Shown in pieces: positions 16,446-25,682 of a stretch of 64,000 nt of DNA. A program made the translations under genes and the position numbers. Position 1 is the first letter of the stretch. Every line of letters begins with the position of its first letter. The notes beneath the pieces were generated by a model. It was not told where the DNA came from, did no database searches, and saw only the letters and a list, made by a program, of their open reading frames with translations. The DNA comes from Arthrobacter sp. V1I9 (lineage in GTDB: Bacteria > Actinomycetota > Actinomycetes > Actinomycetales > Micrococcaceae), in contig NZ_JAUSYU010000001.1 in assembly GCF_030817075.1 (NCBI RefSeq), positions 3,720,001 through 3,784,000 of the forward strand, given 5' to 3'.

Positions 16446-17792
16446 ATGACAGTTACAGCAGCAATCAGCTCGGCCGTGGACTCCGTGATGTTGAAGGAGC
16501 CGGCCCAGAACAGCATCAACCGGGGCAGCACTCCCGAGGTGCGCGCCACCGTGGAGGGCGTCATTGCGGACATTCGTGAACGCGGCGACGCCGCTGTCCG
16601 CGAATACTCCGAGAAGTTCGACAAGTATGCACCCGAGTCCTTCCTGCTTACCAAGGAGCAGTTGGACGAGATCATGGCCCGCGTTCCGGAACAGACCATC
16701 GAGGACATCAAGTTTGTCCAGGAACAGGTTCGGACGATGGCCCAGAAGCAGCTTGAGTCACTGAGCGACTTCGAGATCGAGACAATGCCAGGTGTCTTCC
16801 TGGGCCAGAAGAACGTTCCCATCCAGGCCGCCGGCGCGTACATCCCGGGCGGGAAGTACCCGTTGCTGGCCAGCGCGCACATGACCATCATCACCGCCAA
16901 GGTCGCGGGCGTGGAACGCGTCGCTGCCTGCACCCCGCTGATCCAGGGTGAAGTCCCCGACGCCACCGTCGCTGCGATGTATCTGGCCGGCGCGGACGAG
17001 ATTTACCTCCTCGGCGGTATCCAGGCCGTTGCGGCCCTCGCCATCGGCACCGAGACCATCAAGCCGGTCAACATGCTGGCCGGACCCGGCAACGCCTTTG
17101 TGGCAGAGGCCAAACGCCAACTCTTCGGCGAGGTGGGCATCGACCTCTTCGCCGGTCCCACAGAAGTGCTGATCATTGCCGACGAGCACGCCGACCCGTT
17201 CATCGTCGCCGTCGACCTCCTGTCCCAGGCAGAGCACGGCCCCGACTCACCTGCCGTCCTGATCACCACCAGCGAGGAGCTGGGCCGGAAGGTCATTGAG
17301 CACATCGATACGATCCTCGTGGACATGCCGACCCGCGACTACGCAGGTGCGGCCTGGCGCGACTGGGGTGCCGTCCACGTGGTTGAAAGCCTCGACGACG
17401 CCTACGTCCTGGGGGACGAGTACGCCTACGAACACGTACAGATCCTCACGGAAAACCCACGCGAAGCACTGGAAAAGATGCACGACTACGGCGCGCTTTT
17501 CCTGGGCGAAGGAACCTGCGTCTCCTACGGAGACAAAGTCATCGGCACCAACCACGTGCTGCCCACCCGCGGCGCCGCCCGCTACACCGGTGGCCTCTGG
17601 GTCGGCAAGTACCTGCGCACTGTCACCTACCAGGAAGTGACCAATACCGAATCCAGCGCCTTCTTCGGTGAACTCTGCGGACGCGCCTCCCGCGTGGAAC
17701 GGTTCGAAGGACACGCCCGCTCCGGCGACGTCCGGGCCGCGAAATACCGCGGCACCACCCTGCCCTGGTCCGACCATACCTTCGGGAACTGA
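16446..17792 (+). CDS. HisD-family alcohol dehydrogenase, catabolic type
   Basis: 448 residues. It is a clear histidinol-dehydrogenase homologue: GAYIPGGKYPLLASAHMT, the NAD-binding region (PVNMLAGPGNAFVAEAKRQL), the metal site Q-A-E-H in LLSQAEHGPDSPA, the catalytic pair in YEHVQI and GTNHVLPTRG. It is not in a his operon; the neighbours are an MFS transporter and a LacI regulator. That context matches catabolic HisD relatives such as sulfopropanediol 3-dehydrogenase (HpsN), which oxidise a primary or secondary alcohol to an acid. The substrate here cannot be read from sequence. The twin operators upstream indicate substrate induction. Confidence 0.82.
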   Translation: MTVTAAISSAVDSVMLKEPAQNSINRGSTPEVRATVEGVIADIRERGDAAVREYSEKFDKYAPESFLLTKEQLDEIMARVPEQTIEDIKFVQEQVRTMAQKQLESLSDFEIETMPGVFLGQKNVPIQAAGAYIPGGKYPLLASAHMTIITAKVAGVERVAACTPLIQGEVPDATVAAMYLAGADEIYLLGGIQAVAALAIGTETIKPVNMLAGPGNAFVAEAKRQLFGEVGIDLFAGPTEVLIIADEHADPFIVAVDLLSQAEHGPDSPAVLITTSEELGRKVIEHIDTILVDMPTRDYAGAAWRDWGAVHVVESLDDAYVLGDEYAYEHVQILTENPREALEKMHDYGALFLGEGTCVSYGDKVIGTNHVLPTRGAARYTGGLWVGKYLRTVTYQEVTNTESSAFFGELCGRASRVERFEGHARSGDVRAAKYRGTTLPWSDHTFGN

Positions 17793-17832
17793 CAAGAACC
17801 CCCGATCACTTTCTCAAGAATCGAGTTTTGCC

Positions 17833-19178
17833 ATGTCAGACAAGAAGTCCATGACAATGGAACAAGTCCGCCGACGGACCCTGTTCTCCGGCACCATCGG
17901 CGCGGTCGTTGAATGGTACGAGTACACCGTATACGCCACCGCTGCGGCGCTGGTCTTCGGACCCCTCTTCTTTCCCGCAATGGATCCCAGCATTTCCCAG
18001 ATCGCGGCCCTGGCAACGTTCGGTGTCGGATTCATTGCCCGCCCCCTGGGCGCGTTCGTCGCCGGCCACCTCGGTGACCGGATCGGACGGAAATCGACCC
18101 TGATCCTCACATTCGCCATCATGACCGCCTCCACAGCACTGATCGGCATGCTCCCCACCTACGAGGCGGTCGGGGTGCTGGCGCCCATCCTGCTCTGCGT
18201 ACTCCGCCTCGCCCAGGGCTTCGCCGTGGGCGGGGAATGGGGCGGGGCGGCCATCATCGCCGTCGAAAACGCGCCCAAAGGAAAACGCGGCTTCTACGGC
18301 TCCTGGCCGCAGATCGGCGTGTGTCCTGCGGGCTGCTCCTGGGCACCGCAGCCGTGGCACTGGCAGGCGCCCTGACAGGTGATGCCTTCACGACCTGGGG
18401 CTGGCGCATACCCTTCCTCCTGAGCATCGTGCTCGCCGCAGTCGGGCTCTACATACGACTCAACGCAACCGAGAGCCCGGAGTTCCTTGCCGAGAAGGAA
18501 AAGATGGCGAAGGAGGCCCAGCACCGCAAGGCGCCCATTGCCGAACTGCTCACGCACCACCGCAAGCCGCTGCTGATCGCCATCTTCGCCCGCTTCGCCG
18601 AGGCTGGAAACTACTACCTCTTCACCGTCTTCGTCCTCTCCTACGTCACAACAACACTGAAGGTTCCGCAGCACTACGGGCTGACGGCCGTCATGATCGG
18701 TTCTGCCCTGAACATCATCATGATCCCGGTCTTCGGACGCCTCTCGGACCGCATCGGCCGCAAGCGGACCTTCCTGCTCGGCGGCACGGCAATCGTGCTG
18801 ACCGCCTGGCCAATTTTCGCGCTGGTCGGCGCGGGCCAGCAGCTGACCATCATCCTCGGCGTCGCACTGTTCCTGGCTTTGGGCCACGCGCTGGTCTATG
18901 CACCACTTCCGGCGCTGTACTGCGAATTGTTCCCCACCGCCGTGCGGTACTCCGGAATTTCCATCGGTTACCAGATGGCATCAATCCTGCTCGCCGGGTT
19001 CATGCCGGCGCTGGCCAGCGCACTTGTCCTTTGGAGTGGCGGCACCTGGCCTGTCGTACTGATCATCATCGCCTCAACGATCGTTGCCATGATCTCGGTT
19101 TCCTTCGCGAAGGAAACCAAAGACCTTGATCTGGCCGAAATTGGCAGGGACCCGGCCCTGACCGGGACGAAAGCCTAA
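17833..19178 (+). pseudogene. MFS transporter (metabolite:H+ symporter type), single frameshift
   Basis: From ATG 17833 the first half (GAVVEWYEYTVYATAAALVF, then GDRIGRKSTLILT) runs to PQIGV, then the frame moves to another phase that continues as GLLLGTAAVALAGAL and finishes normally at 19178. At 18319-18326 the sequence GTGTGTCC appears to carry one extra TG; removing two bases restores a continuous protein of about 448 residues with 12 membrane segments. The family takes up organic acids or betaines with protons. Either the gene is recently inactivated or the dinucleotide is a sequence error. It lies 40 bases after the HisD-like gene and probably imports its substrate. Confidence 0.85.
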
Positions 19179-19206
19179 GCGGCAAAACCAACCCTCACCA
19201 AGCAGT

Positions 19207-19246
19207 CGGAACGGCGGAGCCTGCACCAGCAGGAGCCGCCGTTCCG
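19207..19246 (+). terminator. hairpin terminator after MFS gene
   Basis: GGAACGGCGG (19208-19217) pairs with CCGCCGTTCC (19236-19245), with an inner CCTGC/GCAGG stem. It lies 30 bases after the stop and before the LacI gene, which therefore has its own promoter. Confidence 0.75.
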
Positions 19247-19447
19247 GCCATTCCAGCTTTCCTTGCGGCGCAGGCCGACCAGAAAACGTCATTGACCGAC
19301 ATCAGCCTCTGGAACTGGCGGCAGGTTCACGTAACGGTGTGGGCACCGGCCTGGTGGGGGCTCCGGTTGGCTTAGTCTGAAACGAACGCAATGCAGCAGT
19401 TCCGGTGCCCCCGTAACGGAACCAAACAACTCATGGAGGACGGCACG

Positions 19448-20455
19448 ATGGTCACAAGCCGAGACGTGGCGGAACTCGCCGGAGTTTCCCAAGCAACGGT
19501 CTCCCGTGTGATGTCCTCCCCCGCGAAACTTTCACCGGCCACTAAAGCCCGCGTACAGGCAGCCATGGAAACCCTGGGTTACGTGCCGCACGCCGGCGCC
19601 CAAGCCATGAAGACCCGTCGGACCAACACCATCGGCGTCGTCGTCGCTGACCTCACAAACCCGTTCTACCCTGAAGTACTGGATGAACTAAGCCGCGAAC
19701 TTGATGCCGCCGGTTTCCGTGTCGTCATCTGGAACGCCGGCGGTGGAAGCCACCACGACGCGCTGAAGGCCATCCGCGAACACGCCGTCGACGGAGTGAT
19801 CTTCACGACCGCCACGGAAGATTCACTGGAGCTGCAGGCAGCCATCGAAAAGAACAGCCCCATCGTCCTCATCAATCGCGTGGTGGAAGGCCTGGACTGT
19901 GACCAGGTCACCAGCAGCAATACCGCCGGGGGCGCCGCCGTCGCCGATTACCTGCTGGCTCACGGCAAGACACACGTGGCCTTCATCGGCGGCGCGCAAA
20001 ACGCCAGTACCTCCCGCGAACGCGGACGGGGATTCCTCGGAAGAATGGCCGAACAGGGCCACGCCGTGCCAGAACACTTCCGGTTCGACGGCATGTTTTC
20101 CCACGACATCAGCGCCCAGGTCACGAACAGACTGCTTGCCCGCGCCGACCGGCCCCAAGCCATCTTCTGCGCCAACGACCACATGGCCTTCGGTGCCTTA
20201 GACGCCCTTCGAGCCCACCAGATTCAACCCACGGACTGCTGGGTAATCGGGTATGACGACGTCGACATGGCCGCCTGGGACTCATTCAGCCTGACTACCG
20301 TCCGACAACCAAGCCGCGAAATGGCCCGCGCCGGAGCAGAAATGATGATCAACCGGATCCACGCGCCAAGAAGCGCGCCGCGCCAAATCAACTTCCCCTG
20401 CGACCTTATCGTCCGGAAAAGCACGGAACTGGCTGGCCGCACCGGCAGCAACTGA
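19448..20455 (+). CDS. LacI-family transcriptional regulator
   Basis: 335 residues from ATG 19448, seven bases after GGAGGA; upstream in-frame ATGs lack ribosome sites. The helix-turn-helix (TSRDVAELAGVSQATVSRVM, residues 3-22) and hinge (YVPHAGAQAMKTRRTNTIGV) are typical, followed by a periplasmic-binding-type effector domain (ICANDHMAFGALDALRA-like FCANDHMAFG, IGYDDVDMAAWDSFSLTTVR) ending near VRKSTEL. It closes the HisD/MFS unit and very likely binds TGTATACGTATACA upstream of that operon, released by the catabolic substrate. Confidence 0.88.
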   Translation: MVTSRDVAELAGVSQATVSRVMSSPAKLSPATKARVQAAMETLGYVPHAGAQAMKTRRTNTIGVVVADLTNPFYPEVLDELSRELDAAGFRVVIWNAGGGSHHDALKAIREHAVDGVIFTTATEDSLELQAAIEKNSPIVLINRVVEGLDCDQVTSSNTAGGAAVADYLLAHGKTHVAFIGGAQNASTSRERGRGFLGRMAEQGHAVPEHFRFDGMFSHDISAQVTNRLLARADRPQAIFCANDHMAFGALDALRAHQIQPTDCWVIGYDDVDMAAWDSFSLTTVRQPSREMARAGAEMMINRIHAPRSAPRQINFPCDLIVRKSTELAGRTGSN

Positions 20456-20661
20456 TCCCGGTTTCCACCAACCCGGCAAGCCACTCGCCACACCTCGTAC
20501 CCATCCCAAGCAGACGGCGCAGACGCACCACGACCACGACATTCCTGCAGATCGTGGTGATAAGTTCCTTGGCCAGGACCGCTTCAGGACTGGGCTCCCC
20601 CATGCTGGCACTACGTACGCGGTGCCAATAACAAACTGCTGTTCACGCCGGCGACACCTCT

Positions 20662-21126
20662 CTATACCTCTGGGTCAAGCGCCGGCCCATAGTGCTCAAC
20701 CCGTTCGGAAAATGACCGTGGCCGGTACTGGGATGCAAGCACTCTGAGCCCGTCGGCACGGACGGCAGCATCCGCAACCGCGTAGAGGGCGCTACTTAGC
20801 TGGCTTCGCTCAGCAAAGGCGCTAAGCTCCCATGGCCTGGCAGAAAAGTCGGGGGCGTAACCCACAGACGTTTGGATCCGGCTCCACCCAGTGGCTATGT
20901 GTTTTTTCCCGAGGTCGACCCCGGCCATATCCAAGTGATTCGACACGAGGCCTTGGTCATTGATTCGCGCAGCTTGGCCGTCGAACTCTACATACAACTC
21001 GACAGGAGTTCCGTCGTGAAGGGTATGCGGAAGCGTAAATAGGTACCCATAGCCGGGTGTCCGGACATCGATCAGAAGCCGGTGATCAGGGACCAGTTCT
21101 TCCATGAAATCGCTGGTTTCCGTCAT
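20662..21126 (-). pseudogene. DUF1828-domain protein, C-terminally truncated copy
   Basis: 154 residues from ATG 21126 behind AAGGAGG. Almost identical to the copy at 5392 through YGPALD, then three foreign residues and a stop, so only the first domain survives. The abrupt end coincides with the boundary of the 575-bp repeat. It may still be translated, but the partner DUF1829-like half is absent. Confidence 0.75.
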
Positions 21127-21247
21127 GATTTTGTCGCCTCCTTCCAAGGGTCTGACCACGTCATTCCGCTTCGAGACCAGGATGCAGACGACCCAGAAGA
21201 ACGCGGCCGAGTGCGTCCAGCTAGGATTCCCTTCCATCGCTACTCCC
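20673..21247 (-). repeat. 575-bp duplicated unit, copy B (inverted)
   Basis: Reverse complement of 5271-5845 with the same length and about ten substitutions. The two copies face each other and enclose 14.8 kb. The 217 bases between the LacI stop and this unit show no gene. Confidence 0.9.
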
Positions 21248-21428
21248 AATCGCGGTCCTAAGCCTGGACCTTTCGGCAGCAATGTCATACGAGCTGAGGG
21301 TGGTCGACATCTGTGTTCTCTTACGGTTGGAGTTTGTTGCTTCATCATGCCGCCGGCTTGCTGAGAGGAGACTGAGACGACTGGCGGCTCCCATTGCGCT
21401 GGACCGGTTCAGCCTGAATCCTTGGATC

Positions 21429-22916
21429 ATGGACCAACCGGATCCGTCCACTGCCGCGCGTGTTCTGGTAGCAGAGCAAACGCAGGGGCGCTGGACATTT
21501 CTGCGCCGTGGACTCCGAGGGCAGTCGACCCTTGCAGCGGTGGCCGTCGTCGCCGTCGCCCTGCTGACCGGCGGCCTGCTGCTGCTCCTGATGCTGGAGT
21601 CCGCGCTCGTTGCCGGGACAGACAGTTTCCTGCGGACCAAGGTCCAGGACGTGGCAGCCTTCATTCAGAGCCACGACGCAGAAGAAGCCAGCCTTGTGGT
21701 GGCAGAGACGGCGAAGAAGGACCCCTTGGTGCAAATCATCGACGCCCAGGGGAAGGTTATCGGGGCCTCCGAGCCGGGGCTTTTGAAGGGGCCACTCAGT
21801 TCTCTTAGGCCGACTGCCGGTCAAAGCGCCACCGACAAGGTATCCGCTCCCGATCTCGTGGGGGACGGCGACGAGCGCTATCTGGTGGTGTGGGGCGTGG
21901 ACGACGATGAAGACACCAGGTATTGGGTTCTGGCCGGCCGAACCATTCAGCCCCAGTCAGACACGGTCCGGATTGTCACCTGGTTTTTGCTCGTTGCTAT
22001 GCCATTGCTGCTGGGCCTGGTGGCGTGGTCGGTGTATTTCCTCGTCGGGCGTTCACTGCGGCTGATGGAGACGATACGGACACAGGTCAACCACATAGGC
22101 GCCGGGCGACTGAGCGAGCGTGTGGATGTCCCACGCACGGGTGACGAATTGCAAGCCCTGGCCGCCACTATGAATTCCATGCTTGGCCGGATTGAAACGG
22201 CCGACCAAAGACAACGGCAGTTCGTCTCCGACGCGAGCCATGAACTGCGGGGCCCCATCACCACTCTCCGGACAGGCCTGGACATCTCCAACGCCGACCC
22301 CTCCGGCGAGACGTGGCGAGGGATGCGGCCCGTCTTTGCCGAAGAGACGCAACGGCTGCAGGGTCTCGTGGAGGACCTCCTGACATTGTCCAAGGCCGAC
22401 GACGAGGGAATGACCGTCCGCCGTGAGGATGTGGACCTCGATGATGTCCTGGCCGTTGAGTTACGCAGGCTCAAAGCAACGAGCAGCCAGCGGATCGTCG
22501 CAGACCTCGTTCCGGCCAAGGTCGCAGGAGACCCAGTCCGCCTTGGACAGGCCTTCCGGAACGTGCTCGACAACGCCGATCGCCACGCCACAGGGACCAT
22601 TGCCGTGAAGCTGTCGGTGACAGTTCAGACAGTGTCGGTGACCATTGACGACGACGGAGTCCCCGTGCCGCTGGCCGACAGGGAAAGGATCTTCGAACGT
22701 TTCGTGCGCCTGGATGAGAGCCGGTCACGCCAGCAGGGCGGAAGCGGGCTGGGCCTGGCGATTACCCGTGGCATCATAGAGGGCCACGGTGGCCGGGTTA
22801 CGGCAACCGTGGCGCCACAGGGCTGGTGCCGCTTTGAAATCAGTTTGCCGCCGATGCCCCGGCCGCCTAGCGAACCCCCTGCCGATGTACCCACCGCAAA
22901 CTCTAATCAGGGCTGA
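21429..22916 (+). CDS. sensor histidine kinase (OmpR-partner type)
   Basis: 495 residues from ATG 21429. Two membrane helices (about 33-57 and 181-206) enclose a 120-residue extracytoplasmic sensor, then HAMP (207-258), the phosphoacceptor box DASHELRGPITTL with His271, and the ATPase with NVLDNADRH, IDDDGVPV and GSGLGLAI. It is the usual layout of MprB/EnvZ-like kinases. The likely partner regulator is encoded convergently and the two coding ends overlap by 14 bases, which is not the usual codirectional arrangement. Start choice is uncertain because no strong ribosome site is seen. Confidence 0.9.
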   Translation: MDQPDPSTAARVLVAEQTQGRWTFLRRGLRGQSTLAAVAVVAVALLTGGLLLLLMLESALVAGTDSFLRTKVQDVAAFIQSHDAEEASLVVAETAKKDPLVQIIDAQGKVIGASEPGLLKGPLSSLRPTAGQSATDKVSAPDLVGDGDERYLVVWGVDDDEDTRYWVLAGRTIQPQSDTVRIVTWFLLVAMPLLLGLVAWSVYFLVGRSLRLMETIRTQVNHIGAGRLSERVDVPRTGDELQALAATMNSMLGRIETADQRQRQFVSDASHELRGPITTLRTGLDISNADPSGETWRGMRPVFAEETQRLQGLVEDLLTLSKADDEGMTVRREDVDLDDVLAVELRRLKATSSQRIVADLVPAKVAGDPVRLGQAFRNVLDNADRHATGTIAVKLSVTVQTVSVTIDDDGVPVPLADRERIFERFVRLDESRSRQQGGSGLGLAITRGIIEGHGGRVTATVAPQGWCRFEISLPPMPRPPSEPPADVPTANSNQG

Positions 22917-23574
22917 GTCTGTAGCCCATGCCCCTTACCGTCCTGAGCGTATTGAGGCCGAAGGGCACATCGATTTTCCTGCGCAAATACCCGATATAGA
23001 CCTCGACCACATTATCGCCGCCCAGGAATTCGGAGTCCCAGACATTGTCAATGATCTGAGCCTTCGACAAAACCTCGCCCGGCCTGCGCATCAGGTAGTC
23101 CAGCAGGCCAAACTCCCGCGCAGTCAGCGAGATGACCTGCCCGTCACGTGTCACGTGCCGGGTTGCCGGGTTCAGCCTTAGCGAACCAACAGCCAGGACG
23201 ACCGGCCGTTCCGGGGCTCCCCGGCGAATGAGTGCCCGGAGCCGAGCTACCAGCACGGGGAAGCTGAACGGCTTGGTCAAGTAGTCATCTGCCCCCAGGT
23301 CGAAGGCATCGGTCTGGTCATATTCACCATCTTTGGCCGTCAGCATGATCACCGGCACCCAATTCTGGCGCTCCCGCATCTGTTTCAGTACCGAATAACC
23401 ATGCATGCCCGGAAGCATCACATCCAGCACAACGACGTCGTACAGGTTCTCCGTGGCGGCCCACAACCCATCAACACCGTCATGGGCCGTATCGACCACG
23501 AAACCCTCGGCTTTTAGCCCCTGCCGGATCGTCTCGGCCAGCAGGACCTCGTCTTCCACAAGCAGGACCCGCAC
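22903..23574 (-). CDS. OmpR/PhoP-family response regulator
   Basis: 223 residues from GTG 23574, five bases after GAGAGGAAG. Receiver domain with phosphoacceptor Asp51 (VVVLDVMLPGMHG) and KPFSFPVLVARL; winged-helix DNA-binding domain with LTAREFGLLDYLMRRPGEVL and VVEVYIGYLRRKID, ending GMGYRL. It belongs to the two-component type that pairs with the kinase next door. Its coding end overlaps the kinase gene's end by 14 bases on the opposite strand. The 280 bases upstream hold no recognised gene. Confidence 0.9.
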   Translation of the reverse strand: MRVLLVEDEVLLAETIRQGLKAEGFVVDTAHDGVDGLWAATENLYDVVVLDVMLPGMHGYSVLKQMRERQNWVPVIMLTAKDGEYDQTDAFDLGADDYLTKPFSFPVLVARLRALIRRGAPERPVVLAVGSLRLNPATRHVTRDGQVISLTAREFGLLDYLMRRPGEVLSKAQIIDNVWDSEFLGGDNVVEVYIGYLRRKIDVPFGLNTLRTVRGMGYRLSPD

Positions 23575-23856
23575 AGTGACTTCCTCTCGCCTGTATTCGG
23601 ACAAGCATCCATGTGCTGCTGACCGCGTGAAGGGTCCAGAAGATGCCGGAAGCAACTTTTCTGGGCAGCGGTGTTCGGTTCTCAGTATCCTCTCAGGAGG
23701 ACCGCGGAATGATGAAGGGCTTTGGAACCACTCAGAGTAGGAGAACCGGGATGTCGAACGTGCTTGACCAATGCCTTCCGTTCACCAGCCAACAGTCTTC
23801 ACAAACCAGGCCCCAGTAGAGACACAGCCAGACCCCAACTCGCCGAACTGCTGCGG

Positions 23857-24882
23857 TTATGTGAATGGGTTTATCAGAGTCCATCCGGGGTCGTGGGTGT
23901 GGGTCACTTCGATATGGGGTCGGGTTCCCGCGAAGCGGTCGATGGTGTCCTGGCCGTTCTGGTCTTCGGAGTCGGTGTAGCAGTGCAGGATACGCTGGTC
24001 ATTTGATGTCTGGGTGGCGACGAGCATGCCTCGGGGTCCGAGGGCTGCTGTCAGGTCCTCTTCGAGACGGTGCAGGTCTATCGCTTCGTCGTAGTCTGGT
24101 AGCCCGTCGGGCCGGGTCTGCGGGTAACCAACCTGGATGGCTGTGTGCAGGTCCAGCAGGGGGTGGTCTACCCACCGTAGGGGACGCAGTGCTCTGATGA
24201 TCGTGCGCGGCCCCGAGGATGTTCCGGCGTCCTTTAATGTCCAGCCGATGGGCGCGTACCGGGCGGCCATGGCTTCGATGATCTCGGGAAGGGCTGTTGC
24301 TGGCAGGCTGTCCGGGGGTTCGGTCTCGGCGGCGCTGATGGCGCCGATCCATCGTTGGACGTTGTCTTCTCCAAGGAGCCAGTCCACCAGCAGACGGGAG
24401 AGCTGGTGCCGGTAGCCGGGGGTGACCCGCGTGAAGGCCGGGTGGTGGACGATGACGTGGGCCCGGGCGCGTTCCACGTCCAGGGTTACTGAGGCACGGC
24501 TCAGGCCAAGGTTGATCGATTCCCCGGCAACTTCGAGGGTGACGGCGAGCATGCCTGGTTGCGGCTGTCTGGCTCCGGCGAATTCCCACATCGGTGTGGG
24601 CGGGGGTGCGGCCCGCCTCCACCGTTCGGCCAAGACCCGCAGTCCGGGGTCCCCGCCGCCTGAGACGCAGAGCTGGTGCCGTGCACGGATGCCTGGGCCG
24701 TTTTGCCAGCCAAGGCCCGGGCCGATGGCCTTCACCATGCCATCGAGGGTGTCCGAAAGGTCCCGGTAGTCACCTGTCGTGACGGCACGACTGAGGTGCC
24801 CGGCACCTTCTGCTGACCACCACCGCCAGAACGCGGAAATGGCGTATGTGTGAACGGTAGCGTTTCGCCGTTGAATGCTCAC
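23857..24882 (-). CDS. DUF695-domain protein
   Basis: 341 residues from GTG 24882. The C-terminal 100 residues (DLHRLEEDLTAALGPRGMLV, then ATQTSNDQRILHCYTDS) fit DUF695, which occurs in standalone proteins of unknown function. The N-terminal 230 residues (AISAFWRWWSAEGAGHLSRA, with WEFAGARQPQPGML) resemble the extension found in some actinobacterial relatives. No signal peptide or catalytic motif is seen. Its start overlaps the stop of the upstream small frame in a GTGA, so the two appear cotranscribed from the MerR-type promoter at 25142. Confidence 0.6.
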   Translation of the reverse strand: MSIQRRNATVHTYAISAFWRWWSAEGAGHLSRAVTTGDYRDLSDTLDGMVKAIGPGLGWQNGPGIRARHQLCVSGGGDPGLRVLAERWRRAAPPPTPMWEFAGARQPQPGMLAVTLEVAGESINLGLSRASVTLDVERARAHVIVHHPAFTRVTPGYRHQLSRLLVDWLLGEDNVQRWIGAISAAETEPPDSLPATALPEIIEAMAARYAPIGWTLKDAGTSSGPRTIIRALRPLRWVDHPLLDLHTAIQVGYPQTRPDGLPDYDEAIDLHRLEEDLTAALGPRGMLVATQTSNDQRILHCYTDSEDQNGQDTIDRFAGTRPHIEVTHTHDPGWTLINPFT

Positions 24883-25077
24883 TGTGGCCTCCTGCAGTTC
24901 CGGCCACGGAAGTGGCAGCTCACTGCGGCTTTGCGGTCCTGCCTTCGGACGGACAGTTGTTTGGACCGGCTGTCTGGATCGGATGGGCGTGCGCTGGCCC
25001 TTATCGCGGCTACAACCGTCGCTCCGCAGGAGCCGTTCTCAGCCAGGTCTAACTCATCTTCGGCGATCTCAGTCATG
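24879..25077 (-). CDS. short frame behind a MerR-type promoter, possible metal-chaperone remnant
   Basis: 65 residues from ATG 25077, well placed after GGGAGG. The start (MTEIAEDELDLAENGSCG) resembles the leader of actinobacterial heavy-metal-associated chaperones, which have ELDL followed by Gly/Cys, but no GMTCxxC metal site follows and the rest is low-complexity Arg/Ser. It looks like a chaperone gene fused to unrelated sequence, leaving only promoter, ribosome site and leader. It overlaps the DUF695 start by GTGA. Confidence 0.35.
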
Positions 25078-25141
25078 GCGCCTCCCGGGTTGGGTCGCGC
25101 CGGACCTCGGTGTCGCGTGGCGCATTCCTCACCCACTCTCA

Positions 25142-25165
25142 ACCCTCCCCTTGGGGGAAGGTCAA
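25142..25165 (-). promoter_or_regulatory. MerR-type operator/promoter
   Basis: Reading leftward, -35 TTGACC (25165-25160) is followed by the dyad TTCCCCCAAGGGGAGGGT and a weak -10 at about 19 bp spacing, the long-spacer design that MerR-family activators correct by twisting DNA. It lies between the divergent MerR gene (25243) and the short frame starting at 25077. Confidence 0.6.
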
Positions 25166-25242
25166 TGGCGAGGTCTGACGTGGCCAACATTCCTCTAAGG
25201 TGAAGGTCAAACGCCGGTGAAATCAGCTGAAAGGGGAGAAAT

Positions 25243-25632
25243 ATGCGTATCGGTGAGGCAGCCGCCGCGGCTGGTACGACGACGAAGGCCCTGCGGTTCT
25301 ATGAAGAGCGAGGTCTCCTGCCCGACGTCGGCCGCACCGACAGCGGGTACCGCGACTACTCCCCCGCGATGGTCAGCCGGCTTGAATTCATCAGGCGCAG
25401 TAAAGACGCGGGCCTGGGCTTGGCCCAGATTAAGGAAATCCTCCGGATCCGTGACGCCGGACACGCCCCGTGCGCACAGGTAAGTGACCAACTGACCCAA
25501 CAACTGGATGCCCTGGACCGGCAGATCGCCGAACTGACCGCCCTCAGAGCTACCGTTTCCGAGCTCCACCGCACCCTGACCGCCGCAGACCCGGCCGCAT
25601 GCGAGCCCACACAGATTTGCAGCTACCTCTGA
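25243..25632 (+). CDS. MerR-family heavy-metal-responsive regulator
   Basis: 129 residues behind GGGGAG. N-terminal winged helix (RIGEAAAAAGTTTKALRFYE, ERGLLPDVGRTDSGYRDYS), dimerisation helix (about 80-110), and a C-terminal CEPTQICSYL with two cysteines five residues apart, placed like the metal loop of CueR/MerR proteins. It probably senses a thiophilic metal (Cu, Hg or Zn group) and activates the leftward promoter at 25142. Target genes there are truncated or replaced. Confidence 0.85.
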   Translation: MRIGEAAAAAGTTTKALRFYEERGLLPDVGRTDSGYRDYSPAMVSRLEFIRRSKDAGLGLAQIKEILRIRDAGHAPCAQVSDQLTQQLDALDRQIAELTALRATVSELHRTLTAADPAACEPTQICSYL

Positions 25633-25682
25633 CGTACCCGACCGCAAAGGGAGTGCAGCACAGGAGAAACCCTCGACAGTCG

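Noticed and set aside
16446..17792. Biosynthetic histidinol dehydrogenase (hisD)
   Set aside because: No other his genes are nearby, and an MFS transporter, a LacI gene and inducible-type operators surround it, pointing to a catabolic relative.
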